Assembly (NCBI GenBank): GCA_029953675.1
Contig: JAMWBK010000001.1
Location: 3,013,001 to 3,077,000 of the forward strand
Source: Rhodosorus marinus
Taxonomy: Eukaryota > Rhodophyta > Stylonematophyceae > Stylonematales > Stylonemataceae
Direction: 5' to 3'
DNA: 64,000 bases
Shown here piece by piece: positions 52,059 to 62,689 of this stretch (positions are counted from its first letter, which is position 1; each line of letters opens with the position of its first letter). The position numbers and the translations under genes were made by a program. The notes below the pieces were generated by a model. That model worked only from the letters and a program-made list of their open reading frames with translations. It ran no database searches and was not told where the DNA came from.

Positions 52059-52361
52059 CGAATGTCTCCTTAGAACGTTAGTTATCGTTGGTAAACGTTA
52101 GAAGCCCCATGAATGGAACGACTTTCTGTGCGCTAGTTGTCTATAGGCTCCGAGTTCCCGGGAGAGTCGAACCCCTTTACGGAGAGCGAGGTGCAAGACG
52201 GTTACCATCAGGGCATTTAGCACTTTTATTTCTACTTCCGCAATCGGGACACTGCAACCGAATATATACTTACTTAACGGCGGCAACGGACAGGGCTGGT
52301 TGAGCAGGAGCATTCCTCCTTTTCACTCGAAACAAAGTTGTGTTGGTTTCTGCTAAAATAA

Positions 52362-52415
52362 ATTCTTCAACGGTTCATAACACTTTCGAAAAAGTACTAT
52401 GAACCGTTGAAGAAT
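52362..52415. repeat. 25-bp inverted repeat with CGAA loop
   Basis: Arms 52362-52386 and 52391-52415 pair at 23 of 25 positions around a 4-nt loop (ATTCTTCAACGGTTCATA is the longest perfect stretch). It lies about 300 bp past the aspartic protease stop and could be a terminator/3'-end structure, a tiny foldback or a small RNA hairpin. Confidence 0.85.
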
Positions 52416-52520
52416 ACTCGCAGCTCGTGATCGCCCTTTGCAAAATCGTCGAAGATTGCAACACCTCAACTTGACACGAGCAAACGGAACGTGACGATTA
52501 CGTTCATACCGAATAAAAAA

Positions 52521-52593
52521 TGGAGATGCCGGGCTTCGATCCCGGTACCTCGCGCATGCTAAGCGCGCACTCTACCAATTGAGCTACACCCCC
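52521..52593 (-). tRNA. tRNA-Ala (AGC)
   Basis: On the minus strand a full cloverleaf is present: acceptor GGGGGTG paired with CATCTCC, A-box-like TAGCTCAATTGGTAGAG, anticodon loop CTTAGCATG with AGC, and a T-arm GGATCGAAGCC region. It is 73 nt with discriminator A and no intron. It lies between MITE-like repeats and the aspartic protease gene. Confidence 0.95.
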
Positions 52594-52761
52594 ACGCATT
52601 GAGAACGTGAAAAATATACAGCTAATAATAAAAGTAGTTTTTGAGCGTTTTTCCAGTTCACAGGAAAATGTATTGTATCCACCCAGGAAAAGAAGGTGCC
52701 ATAGCGTCCAATAAACGTTTTTATCGATGCGGAAATAAAATAATATTCGTGTTGTCATGGG

Positions 52762-52905
52762 CTGTCCGATAGCATTTTTCGGACGGTTCGATATTTTTTG
52801 AAGTGGATACACTATCGAAAAGCAGTATAAAAGTGTCCCGCGTCGCATTGAAAGTCTTCGAAAAAACAGGTCTGATTAGTGGTCCGATATTCAATCAACC
52901 TTGGA
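52762..52905. repeat. MITE-like element, inverted end
   Basis: It starts with GGGCTGTCCGATAG and ends with GTCCGATATTCAATCAACC, the complement of the end word shared with 47726 and 53612. Boundaries are approximate. Confidence 0.45.
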
Positions 52906-53929
52906 TAATCCGCAGAACTTAATCCCTAGGTTCAAATTCCTTGGAACTGGTTCATACTTTCACGCCCTCCTCAGAAGATAGTTGGCCACCGCCTTCTCTC
53001 CTCTTTCTACCCCTTGCTCTGTTCCTTACGCGATGGCTACTCGGACTTGGAGATATTCTTAGCTGGTCAACAACCTGCTGCTTGTGCGAGTGATTAGTCG
53101 AGCGAGAGTCCCAAAGCCTCTAACGAAAACCGCGCAGAAAGAGGTCAGACAGCACCACAGAACACAAAAATTCCACTGCCATATTATTCAGAGTACTCTA
53201 TAGCCATTGAACAAAAATCTCGATTAGTCTCTCGCTAGGAAGCCTTCGCTTTCAGAGACGGTTCAGCTTCAAAGAACACGCGATTAATAAAACCGAATTG
53301 AATGGAATGGAAGCCTTCCAAGAACCTAGGTCGCGATTAGCTGCATAATCAATCCGCTTCCTCCTCTCCTTTTGCTAGACTCCGATGGCGTCGATCAAGC
53401 TCGCTTAGCGTTCATCACGGATCACGGTGGACTACTGATTCTGAGCATTGTGAGAAACCTAAAACCTGTAAACAAACGATGAGATTGTAGTTGACAGCCT
53501 GTCTATATGAAAAATAATCAAAATGGCATACATGAAAGTGACTGCCTATCATAGCGAAAAGTAATCATACTTCAATAGTATTTAGAAATGATTGATTATT
53601 ACGCTAACGTTGATTGAATATTGGACGTTATATCGGACGGGAAACCCACCGTTTTCTTTTCATAACTGTAATCAGACGCTGCTAATCTTCTAGATTTATC
53701 TTACGGTCCATCCGGGAAACTTTTATCGGACGGTTTATGACTTTTCCGTATGAACAGGTTGCTGGATATGACACTTAAACGTAATCGAGAAAACGTGAAG
53801 GTCGGGGATGCTCGGTTGCGCGCGCCGGGGCCACTGGCGCGATTGTACGAAGTCTGAGTTTAGAAGGTTGAGTAGCTAGTGAATGCGCCGAAAAGCAGAG
53901 GGGGAGTTTGCATATAGAAGAGATTTAGA
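52906..53929. other. intergenic; another MITE-like patch at about 53606-53740
   Basis: GTTGATTGAATATTGGACG and TATCGGACGG at 53610-53640, with ATCGGACGGTT near 53730, match the neighbouring MITE-like ends. No gene is seen. Confidence 0.45.
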
Positions 53930-54748
53930 ATGTCGGCGTCAAAGACAGACAAGCTAGGTATGCTGAGAACGAAAGCTCGTGCTTTGCCTTTTCATTGTGT
54001 GTTGAGTGGACTTAATTGCGGTTTAGCACTGGACGCTTCCTCCTTTTTTGTAGACATTGGAGCGCGAAGGAGGGGTGACCCTCTTAAATTCCCGCACAAA
54101 TGCAACACGCGCAAGTGTTCTGATTGATTCCATTCTGTTTGTGCTTTTTCTCTCGCTCGGTGCAGTGCCGAATGCAGGAAACGGCGGTGAGACTGAGAAA
54201 TACAAATGGACTCAGACCCTTGCAGATTTGAATGTTGGGATAAAGTTCCCCGTACTACCCAATAAGAAGAGTATTTCCTGTATAATAGAAGAATCTAGGA
54301 TCTCCGTTGGTGTTCTGGGACAGGACCCGATACTTAGCGGAGAACTATTTGCGAACGTGAACGCTGACGAGTCATTTTGGCAATTGGATCGCGATGAGAG
54401 CACCTTGGAACTCTACTTGGAGAAGGAGAATAAAATGGAATGGTGGAAATCTGTGGTTAAAGGTGAGATCTGCAGTACCTATTGTACTCCGAGCGTGTTT
54501 TGATGTATGGTAATTGTTTTTGTGTTGCAGGTGAACCTGAACTTGACACCACGAAAGTAGAACCAGAGAATTCAAAACTCTCAGATTTGGATGGGGAAAC
54601 TCGAGGCATGGTTGAGAAGATGATGTTCGACCAGAGACAAAAAGCTTCTGGGCTTCCAACAAGCGATGAACTCCAAAAAGAGCAGATGTTTGAAAAGTTC
54701 AAGTCGCAGCACCCGGAGATGGACTTCAGCAATGTAAAATTTAGTTGA
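53930..54748 (+). CDS. NUDC: NudC nuclear distribution / CS-domain protein, three exons, 180 aa
   Basis: Exons are 53930-53957, 54166-54462 and 54531-54748 (introns of 208 and 68 bp), joined in phase 1 both times. The protein reads [20 protein letters not shown], then the CS domain starting [19 protein letters not shown]. It ends with the NudC C-terminal signature ([20 protein letters not shown], then [11 protein letters not shown]). NudC proteins are Hsp90-linked co-chaperones that in animals and fungi support dynein/LIS1 and cell division. This copy consists of only the CS domain plus the C-terminal helix and lacks the N-terminal dimerising extension of animal NUDC (about 330 residues). That makes it similar to the short NudC/BOBBER-like forms of plants and protists. 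Confidence 0.93.
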
Positions 54749-55414
54749 GAAAAGAATCGAGAATTCTGAAAAGCGGTAGTGCGCCTGCAGAACCAGAAGT
54801 GCCCACCCAATACTTTGTGGAGTGTTCAAAAGTGGATGTGAGGGAAAATAAACGCGAATGAACATACTTTGCCGTCGGGGCGAGGCCTCTTCTATTCGAC
54901 GCCGTGATGTGATTCGTGTGCAAGATAAAAAACCCTAGCAAAACCTCACCAGACCTTATTCTAGCATATTTTAGTGTTCTGGGAAACCTTCGCCTCCCGA
55001 GAGCATCACTTAGAAAGTCTTGGATCCACAACAGGAACATGTCCAGGAACCCATCTAAACTAGTATCGCGACTTCAAATACTCCCAAGCTCTCAAGGCAG
55101 GAGCACAATTTGCAAAACCCCTTTAGGACGCGAGACATCCAGCTACACAGACCACTCAATTGCTTCCCCAAAGCGCACCGTGTACGGGTATTCAGTTCCG
55201 CAAGAAATCCAAAATCCTGTTTTTTTTTTACGAACTCGCTATCGATTTCTGCCTACGGATCGAGCGTTTTTAATGCGAAGACATCTATCCATGGCAAAAG
55301 GCGGCTTCGCAACCGAAAACCTCAAACCTACATGACACTTAGAAAATGAGATCTAAACAAAGAAAAGTACAATGCAACCGCTTATTAATGTCTTATTTTC
55401 TCCATAAGCTGGAA
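54749..55414. other. intergenic; one uncertain open frame
   Basis: A plus-strand frame at 54916-55335 (139 codons, no clear ATG-led domain, basic and Ser-rich) is unrecognised. AATAAA lies at about 54847, 100 bp past the NudC stop, and may be its poly(A) signal. Confidence 0.35.
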
Positions 55415-55488
55415 GCCGGCGTAGCTCAGTCGGCTAGAGCGCCAGGCTTTTAACCTGGTGGTCGAGGGTTCGAGCCCCTCCGCCGGCG
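55415..55488 (+). tRNA. tRNA-Lys (TTT)
   Basis: The acceptor stem GCCGGCG pairs with CGCCGGC, with discriminator G. The D-arm has TAGCTCAGTCGGCTAGAG, the anticodon loop is CTTTTAA with TTT, and the T-arm is GAGGGTTCGAGCCCCTC. It is 74 nt without an intron. Confidence 0.96.
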
Positions 55489-56483
55489 GAATATTTAATT
55501 TTTAGTCCCGCCTCGGTAATGTCTACCTGGAGTTCTCTGAGCATTGTGGTCGAAATTTGCACATCATGTCTGAAAAGGTTGCAGTAATTCGCGGACCCAT
55601 TTCATCTCTATTGAACCCTATCCCTTGCCACGAAAGTCCCAAGCCTCTGGCGTCCTTTGTTTCCCTTCCACCCTTTGTTTTAGTAGTGAGGACTAAAACT
55701 TGTGGCGAATTGGTTTCCATAGAGACGACAAGCTAACGGCTTCGACTATCTCATCAGAGTAATACAGCTGAAACTGCTGAATCAATGCCAGCGTTTGGCT
55801 GCGCTAGGTATAACTTTAAAGATTCCAACAAACGAGCGAGTCCCATATCGGTCCCGGGTACTGACAAGCCGCGATACAAGTCAGTGATCCTGTCGTTGAC
55901 ACTGAAACACTTGTTACCAATTAGTTGTTAGTGGCGGTTTGATTTCACTAAGCTCGACGTTGAAGGTGCGTGTTTTGAATTGGTGATTGCAAGGCTGATC
56001 ATAACCTGGATAACGTAGGCTACAGCGTATTCTAGGAGGCGAACATGGTGGGAACTACTTCGTGATTAAATTGAGTATTTGACCTCGCTGAGAAGGTGGT
56101 TGGGCGGACATGTGAGGACTGATCGCGAGTGTTCGTTTTTCTTGGTTGAACTGACCTTGGCAGTCGTACACAAAACGCAACGCAGCGATTGCCCAGCATT
56201 CTGATTCTTGAATTACCGTTTTCAAGTACGTGAGCACTGGCTCCTTCAAGTTCGGCTTGATATCAACGGGAGACTCATTCTAGGAGCATTGACGGAAGGC
56301 AGATTTAGCCTGGTCAGCACCAGTGAGACAGACGAGTGCTTAGGAACGGTCCCGGAGATTGCTTTTGAAGAGACTTGAGGTAGAGGCAGACTGCCGAGTG
56401 GAGGTTGTTAGGGTGAACCAAGTCGTTGTGAAAGGGTTATCAAAACGGATTGGCTTTTTCGAAGTAGATAAGGAATTCAGGGA
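55489..56483. other. intergenic with a possible unidentified minus-strand exon
   Basis: Minus-strand 56285-56155 encodes ESPVDIKPNLKEPVLTYLKT and then VIQESECWAIAALRFVYDCQ, bordered by a CTCCTAG acceptor and GTCAGT. It reads like a conserved exon, but I could not find its partners or name it. Confidence 0.3.
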
Positions 56484-57514
56484 ATGAAGCGAGGATCAGA
56501 CGAAGATGGATACGAAGAGGATGACGATGGCTTCGGGGAGTTCGCTGCTGTTGAGGAGGGTGAGAAGGTTGTTGGGAAGCGAACCGGAGAAGTAGATTTC
56601 TCTAGTTATGGAAGAGGCCTCTATCTCGTGAAGGTGCCCGCGCGAGTGATCGATGCATTGAAGAAGGGAGACGAGGGTAAGCTCCGGTTGCCGACAGCGG
56701 CGGACGAGGAGACCGGGATTGCGAAGGGAGAGCTCTTGCTTGGTGGGGACGCGGCTGAACATCCTACGAGCAAGTTTGAAGTGCAGATAAAGCCTGAAGC
56801 TCAGGACGTGATCGTCTTCAGCTCGGACAGAAAGGATGATGATGGTAAGGTTAGAATTGAGGGTAAGGTGAGCCACCAGTGTGTGGCGCGACCTGTCATC
56901 GATTCCAAATTCCGGTCTCGCCTAAAACAAAACGTCAAGTCGAAGGCCGCAGCTCCACAGAGGAAGATGCAAATCCTTAACGATGAAGAGTATCGCAAGG
57001 CCGAACACCGAGTAGTGAAGATAAAGACTGCCCAGGAGATTCGAGAACTGAAATACCAGCGGGAGCAGAAACGCAGATATGTGGATCTCCCTGAAGCGCA
57101 GTGGAAAGAGAGAACAACGACCAGGTTATTCCAGCTTTTTGAGAAGCGTTCACATTGGTAAGTGCTGTTTTGACTCTTCACAAGAGAAAATTCTTTGCCG
57201 TAGAAGATCACGGGCTTAATAGACCCATCTGAATGGGCGATCTTCTTTTCAGGTCACTCACGGAGATTGCAGATGCCCTGGATGAACCGCAGCAGCGCCT
57301 CAAAGCGCTGCTTGGGGAGGCGTGTGTCTACAATAAGAGTGGGCCTCACAGAAACATGTACGAGCTCAGGGATGAATTCAAAACGGTTGAACAGCGGAAG
57401 CAGAAAGAAGATGAGATCGAGGCAAGACGCGAAGCCCGCTTAGCTGAGCAGGAGAAACAGCGAAGACTTAGGGAGGAGAAGGAAGCGTACGAGAAACAGT
57501 TTCGGGATAAGTAA
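56484..57514 (+). CDS. GTF2F2: transcription initiation factor IIF subunit beta (RAP30), two exons, 311 aa
   Basis: Exons are 56484-57157 and 57253-57514, joined in phase 2 across a 95-bp intron (TG|GTAAGT ... TTTTCAG|GTC, keeping W-S). Family landmarks occur in order. GLYLVKVPARVIDAL opens the dimerisation domain. A VSHQCVARPV segment corresponds to the conserved VxHKxxVxP. The C-terminal winged helix runs TTTRLFQLFEKRSHWSLTEI, then LKALLGEACVYNKSGPHRNM and YELRDEFK. TFIIF-beta pairs with TFIIF-alpha and recruits RNA polymerase II to promoters. The N-terminus is acidic (DEDGYEEDDDGFGEF) and the C-terminus extends into a Lys/Glu/Arg-rich coiled coil beyond the winged helix. Confidence 0.93.
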
Positions 57515-57822
57515 CTACAGTGCCTAGTGCTCCCGCCAAGAGGAATGCTGATACAGCCTTCAACTGGGGGCAGCAATTCCGCGATGTTGATTTTTTTTTA
57601 TTTTTCTGTATAAAATTGATGTGTTGGTACGCATGCCGCTGGAAATCTTGATGCAGAAGCCTGCCCCAGGCGTTGGAAGGATTTTCCTGTTAAGCTTCAA
57701 GCTCATCAGCACCCTGTATGTCGCTGATTAATTTCTGCGGCCGAGTTCAGCTGTCCTGAACTTGAAGGCAGGTTCTTTCTTGACCTGATCCGTCCCAGTC
57801 GTCCTCCCGGAAGACGATTTCT

Positions 57823-58845
57823 TCACTCGTCCTTCTTAGCTACTTCAGACTCATCCGTGCCATCCCTTTCCAGTTTCTGGAGGCTCAGAGCTCGAAAACC
57901 AGATGGAAGCAGGGGGACCATGATGAACAAGATCCATTTTGCGGTCTGGATGATGTTCCATTCTAACCAGAACCGAATAAGAACAACAAGAACAGCAGCC
58001 AGAGATAGGAGGAAGATCCCTACAGAAGGAGATGCTGGTACTCGGGGGGGTAGCGCTCCCAACACGGACCAAACAATGATCAACCCAAGAAACGGGGTCA
58101 CTGTTAGAATGCAGAATAGGAAAACGATCGGTGCTGGCGCTGTCGGGACAATGGAGCTTCGATCAACTGCGAACTCAGGTTGCAGCGATTTCTTCACAGA
58201 AATGTCAAAATCGAAAGCACTTTTCAGAGGAGGACTTTCAGGTCGATTGTACACAAACAATACGTCTTCACAAACTGTCCAAATATTTACTCCATCCATC
58301 CTCACATCGCCGACGAGAATGCTCATTGTGAAAGAAGCAAAGTCACGCCAGAGCTCCGGCTCCTGAGCGGAGAACTTTTGAAAAGGCTGAGAGACGATAG
58401 ATCCGTTTGACTCAGTACCAAAATTTTCAGAAACTCAAAGCGTGCTATTTGTTGGAGGGCGGGGGGACCAAACACTTACCAAATCGGTAAGGACGCTCGA
58501 TCCGCTCTTCTTAGTGATGAAGTCTGCAAACTCACCACTGTCATTGTCGCGGAACCGTACAAAGACCTGCTTTGGGAAAACCGGAGAATCAGCATTTGAA
58601 TCAAAAAACTCCATCGAAACTTTCATTTTGTGATCCTCGGACAAAATGATTTGCGGAGAGACAGGCGGCGCATCCCATCCCTTGCTACCAAAAGCCTCAA
58701 CGTTGACTGACTTCTTCTTCTCGATCTTGGTTATCGCAAGCCTCGCTTTTCTCAACGATATCGTTGATCCGCCGACGCCATGAACCAGCAAAAGGAAGAG
58801 GATCCCAATTGTACTCAAGCGCCCTGCCACGATCTTGCACATCAT
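57823..58845 (-). CDS. oligosaccharyltransferase subunit Swp1 / ribophorin II, two exons, about 309 aa
   Basis: Exon 1 is 58845-58480 and exon 2 58386-57823, joined in phase 0 across 93 bp (TTG|GTAAGT ... CTCTCAG). A signal peptide (STIGILFLLLVHGVGG) precedes a lumenal domain. The C-terminal third has three membrane segments (IVFLFCILTVTPFLGLIIVW, VGIFLLSLAAVLVVLIRF, TAKWILFIMVPLLPSG) and a cytosolic tail ending AKKDE. This topology and the SILVGDVRM and WLEWNIIQTAKW stretches match the C-terminal part of ribophorin II/Swp1, a subunit of the ER complex that transfers glycans to Asn. The length fits short yeast Swp1 (286) and not animal RPN2 (about 630). The acceptor choice among three nearby AGs is uncertain. 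The start is ATG 58845, with a second Met following. Confidence 0.8.
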
Positions 58846-58854
58846 CGTAGTCAA

Positions 58855-60024
58855 ACCGCACTTTCCAAGACTGCGAGTCTATGCTCCGTTCCAAACCGTT
58901 CCGGCGAATCTTATTCGTGTGAGTCTAAAATCTCGTCTAGCAGCGACTCTCCAGCATGAGGATTGCTAACAGCTTGCACAATCCTGCCCTGCTCGCCAAC
59001 GCGTACAACCTTCCAAGCTCTGCCTTTCATTTGAGCAATACGTGCCCAGTGCCAACTGAAGAATGGTAAGGGCAGGTTCTTTGAAGCTCTGGGTGGGGTC
59101 TAGGAGCTGAGTTTTCACGTGGCTCGGATAGATTCTAACCGGTAGTCATTACTACGAAAAAATGTCGTACTCCAACGCTGTGGAACCGCAGAACTGCGTC
59201 TGTATCACAGACGGACGCCTCAGTCCAAACCCCTCGGCTTTTATTCTCGAATGAGGAGGGAGGTCATACTAACGAACATGGCTGCCAAGTTGGATTCTTA
59301 GTGGGAGCGGGTAATCAGAATCATGTGGACTACTGCAGAGAACTAACAGCAACAGGGCTATGCAACTCCTATTCTCAGGACCTGTATCATAGTCTAGAAC
59401 GATTGCTCTCGCAAAATCTCAGACACTGCGAACGTAGCTCAACTCAGCAGGTGAAACTTGACCTTGACCGGCGGATGAAAGACATTCTGAACATGGGATT
59501 CTACACTTGTTGGTATATACAGCCACGGTGAGTTCAGCTCACTTGAGTAGCTCTGAGGGATATGAAGCCCTTAGCAAAGATATATCGATTTTCTCACCCA
59601 GGAAACGAGGTTCTGAAACCCTTATGCGCTTGCGATGCATTAAGTAGCTTTCAAAAGACTTAGAAGGATCCAATGCAGCTCAGGATAGAGCCAAGGCAGC
59701 ACTCCCACCCGATCTCCTCCGTCTTCCCCAAACCCCGCCAACATTCGGTTTTTGGAAATTTTTGAGAGGGTTCTGGAGGAATAGATGTTGAAGCACGCAA
59801 ATCCAACGAGTCCGCGTCGATCGCCGGGAGGAAATGGTATTTGCTTGCATATTTGGTTTGGCGTTGGGTTGCAGAGGTCAGCGAGGTCTGCTTTGGTTTG
59901 GCGGGAGGGAGGATGGGAAACGGGGTAGATAGAGCGTGGCTACCGGATTTTGAATTTGGAGTTGTATTCTTTGAGCTTTTGCTGAGGCTTCTGCTTTGCT
60001 TTCTGCTCGGACAGCGGAGATAAA
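58855..60024. other. intergenic with a possible small spliced gene
   Basis: A plus-strand segment 59302-59531 encodes NHVDYCRELTATGLCNSY and then DLYHSLERLLSQNLRHC, ending TAG. A TTCTTAG acceptor precedes it. An ATG at 59163 (MSYSNAVEPQNCVCITDG) could be its first exon, but I found no donor in compatible phase. The family is unrecognised. 59840-60020 is a G-rich leader of the next gene. Confidence 0.35.
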
Positions 60025-61347
60025 ATGACGGATTTTGAGGTGAAAGACGCGGCTATGGTTGGTGCCTACCTTGGCTTGTTCGAAGCACTACTCTTGGTTC
60101 CTTGGTTTCTTTCTTTCTAACGTTTGATTTTACGTCCTTTTGTTGTTATCAATTTTGCAGCCGCTACTGTTTGACCCAAATCAGAAGAAGAAGAAGAAGA
60201 AGAAGAAGGTTTTGACGGAAGAGGAAGAGGTTGTGGAGGCAGCCGCTGGGGTGGAAGAAGTCTCGATCGGTGCCGATGGTGAAGATGCGCGGAAGGATGG
60301 GGAGCTGGAGGATGCAGGAGTTGGCACCACGTTGGACCCTGGTGTTGGCGGTCTAATGGATTTTGGGAAGAAGAAGAAGAAGAAGAAGCCGAAGGTACAA
60401 TTTAGTGGTGGGGAAGATCTCGAGGCAAACACGCAAGGACCTAAAGTCGACGATGAGGATGAATCAGCGTTGCCGTGGGCCGGTACAGACCGGGACTACA
60501 TTTACAAGGAAATGCTAGATAGGACCCTATTTTTACTCCATGGGAAGCACGCCGGAGTGGAAACGAAAAAGACCTTCAGATCACGGCCACCTGTGGTCAA
60601 GAAAGAATCTAACAAGAAGAGTTTGCTCGTCAACTTCACAGACATTTGCAAAGGGTGAGTTGCACTTAGTCCGTACCAGAGCACGTCATGAAACTCAAGA
60701 CAAGAGGTCAACGCGGGTTTTTTGTCTAGGTATCGGAGACAACCGGAGCATCTCCGTGCGTACTTGTGTGCAGAGCTCGGAACTACAGGATCTTTGCAAA
60801 GCAACGGCTCCCTCGTAATGAAAGGCAACTTCAACGAGGCGGGTATTGAAAGCGTTCTTAAGAGATATATCAAGGAGTACGTAGCATGTGGTTCATGTCG
60901 CAGTCCCGATACGGTATGTTGTTCCCGAACATCCCCTTGCAATGATTTCGAGAACCACCACTGGACATTAGCACAAGTAGACATTTTCCCAGCGTACGCG
61001 GGCCGCAGTTTTCCTCTGATTGCACCGTAAAGGTGCAGCCTTTGGTGAAGTGTGACGTCCAAGGACACCCATTGCTCTTTCGACGTCATGCGGGCATGCA
61101 ATGCCAGGCAGTAATTACCATAGACACCTATCGGTGGTAATCGATTTTCTTCTGGTTGTATTTTTGATCTACATGAACCACTGAATCGCTGGTCGCGCAT
61201 TTCTGTGTTTACTGAAAACTGCAGGTGCTGATTCGAGACGCAAGTTCGCGATTGTATTTCCTTCAGTGTGAAAGTTGCGGTGCGAGTAGATCTGTAGCTG
61301 GAATTAAGCAAGGCTATGTGGCACAAATCGGCAAGAGAAAGCATTAG
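60025..61347 (+). CDS. EIF2S2: translation initiation factor eIF2 subunit beta, four exons, 271 aa
   Basis: Exons are 60025-60039, 60161-60654, 60730-60913 and 61225-61347. The first exon encodes only MTDFE. Phases fit at every join. The product has two polylysine boxes (about residues 15-22 and 79-86) that in other eukaryotes bind eIF5 and eIF2B-epsilon; animals and fungi have three. The conserved core follows: [44 protein letters not shown], the helix [15 protein letters not shown], and a zinc ribbon with CGSC and CESC ending [15 protein letters not shown]. eIF2-beta is part of the complex that delivers Met-tRNAi to the 40S ribosome. The length is slightly below the usual 280-330. Confidence 0.95.
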
Positions 61348-61446
61348 GGGGAAAGCGAATCTTTTCTGTCGTCCGCCAATGTTGTTCGAAAATATTTGCT
61401 CGTTCCGCTTCTTTCTCTCTATCAAGTACCACAAAAAATCACTGCC

Positions 61447-61761
61447 ATGGCAGTTGGTACCCTTTTCGCTGAACCGGATTTGCTCGACTACATTTTTAAA
61501 AGATTTCAGATTTCCCTAGAATTGATCTGCTCTCTGTTGGACTTGGACCTTTGCCTTCCGCCAAAGTCCCTGCGCCGTAGGGACCCAATAGGGGGTTTCA
61601 ATCTTTTTATCCCCCCCCCCGATATACCTTTTGAGAGTATTCAGATGAGTACTGGACCCACTGGTCATTTGGACCGATTAGTCGCTTACAACCGGAACCG
61701 GGATATCATGGGTGATTGGAGTTTAGCCTTCCTCATTCAACTACGTCGAACTGATGGATAG
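61447..61761 (+). CDS. hypothetical protein (104 aa), uncertain
   Basis: The ATG at 61447 opens 104 codons to TAG. It begins MAVGTLFAEPDLLDYIFKRF and then has a Leu-rich stretch (SLELICSLLDLDLCLPP) and a polar tail. The hydrophobic helix-like start resembles an F-box-type or membrane-peripheral helix, but no signature is clear. It starts 100 bp past the eIF2-beta stop on the same strand and ends 280 bp before the PEX4 stop on the other. Confidence 0.35.
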   Translation: MAVGTLFAEPDLLDYIFKRFQISLELICSLLDLDLCLPPKSLRRRDPIGGFNLFIPPPDIPFESIQMSTGPTGHLDRLVAYNRNRDIMGDWSLAFLIQLRRTDG

Positions 61762-62044
61762 AGAAATTCGAATTCTTTTCTTTCCAGGGAACCTGTGAAA
61801 TCCATACTTCAAACGCTGGTCATTTACAACTTTATTTGAGACTCTTTGGCGACATGGATTTTCGGCTTATTTCGTTGATTCTTCAGCTGCCCTGAAGTAG
61901 TATGATACGAGGACTCTCCGCGGGAGGAACGCTGCATTGTGCGCAGTCTCGAAAGTTTATCCACAAATTCTCCAAGCTAAATGGAGCATCGAGTGCCAGA
62001 ACGTAAAACTCGTCCTCACAATGAAAGAAGACCTGACCAACTGA

Positions 62045-62689
62045 TCACCCTCGTGAAGCTTGCGACTCCATAGCGCAGAGGTTCGTGTACATCTTTGCCA
62101 TTGACCGAAAACCCCGGTTGTCGCCGTTTCTCAGCAGGTTACCTGCGTCACAATTTAACGGACTGTCTGGTTCAGGGTGTGAGAGAAGCAGCAGTATTGC
62201 CCTGCAAGTGGACGACAAAGTCCATGCAGGACTCCACGCGGTCTTCAGAATGTCCAGACAGATTTCCCCCGTCTAGTATGCGGCGGAAGGCAAAGTGAGG
62301 TTAGCCATAGAAACTCCTAGAAGTTTCCTCGCAGAGAGGTGGTTGAGGAAGCCACCTACCTTCGCATGTACATTCGGGTGAAATATTTTTGTAACAAACC
62401 TAATATGCGGTGGTGACAACGGGTATTGCCTCGGAACGCTCAAGTCTAGCTTGAACGTGCCCCCCTATACATCGAACGAAGTTCTCAAAAGCTAAGATGC
62501 ATTGTAGAAGGCCACGTCCGAAGCAAAGTACTCGCTCACCTCGTACGGAGTACCCTCAGGGCCTTTAATGCTCCCGCGCCAGTGGTACAGGTTGCTCTCG
62601 TCCGGTATTAAGATAATCTCCGGATCATTGCTCTTCGCCATTTCAGCCCGAAGGTCGCGAGACTCCTTTAACAGCCGGTTGGAGCTCAT
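62045..62689 (-). CDS. PEX4: peroxisomal ubiquitin-conjugating enzyme E2, PEX4, three exons, 160 aa
   Basis: Exons are 62689-62540, 62464-62360 and 62272-62045, all joined in phase 0 with GTGAGC and GTAGGT donors. The fold is a complete UBC domain: [58 protein letters not shown] with the HPN motif and catalytic Cys90, then [30 protein letters not shown] and [16 protein letters not shown]. The [14 protein letters not shown] phrase is characteristic of peroxin-4. PEX4 charges ubiquitin for the import receptor PEX5 at the peroxisome membrane so the receptor can be recycled. The length matches the plant protein (157). Confidence 0.94.
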
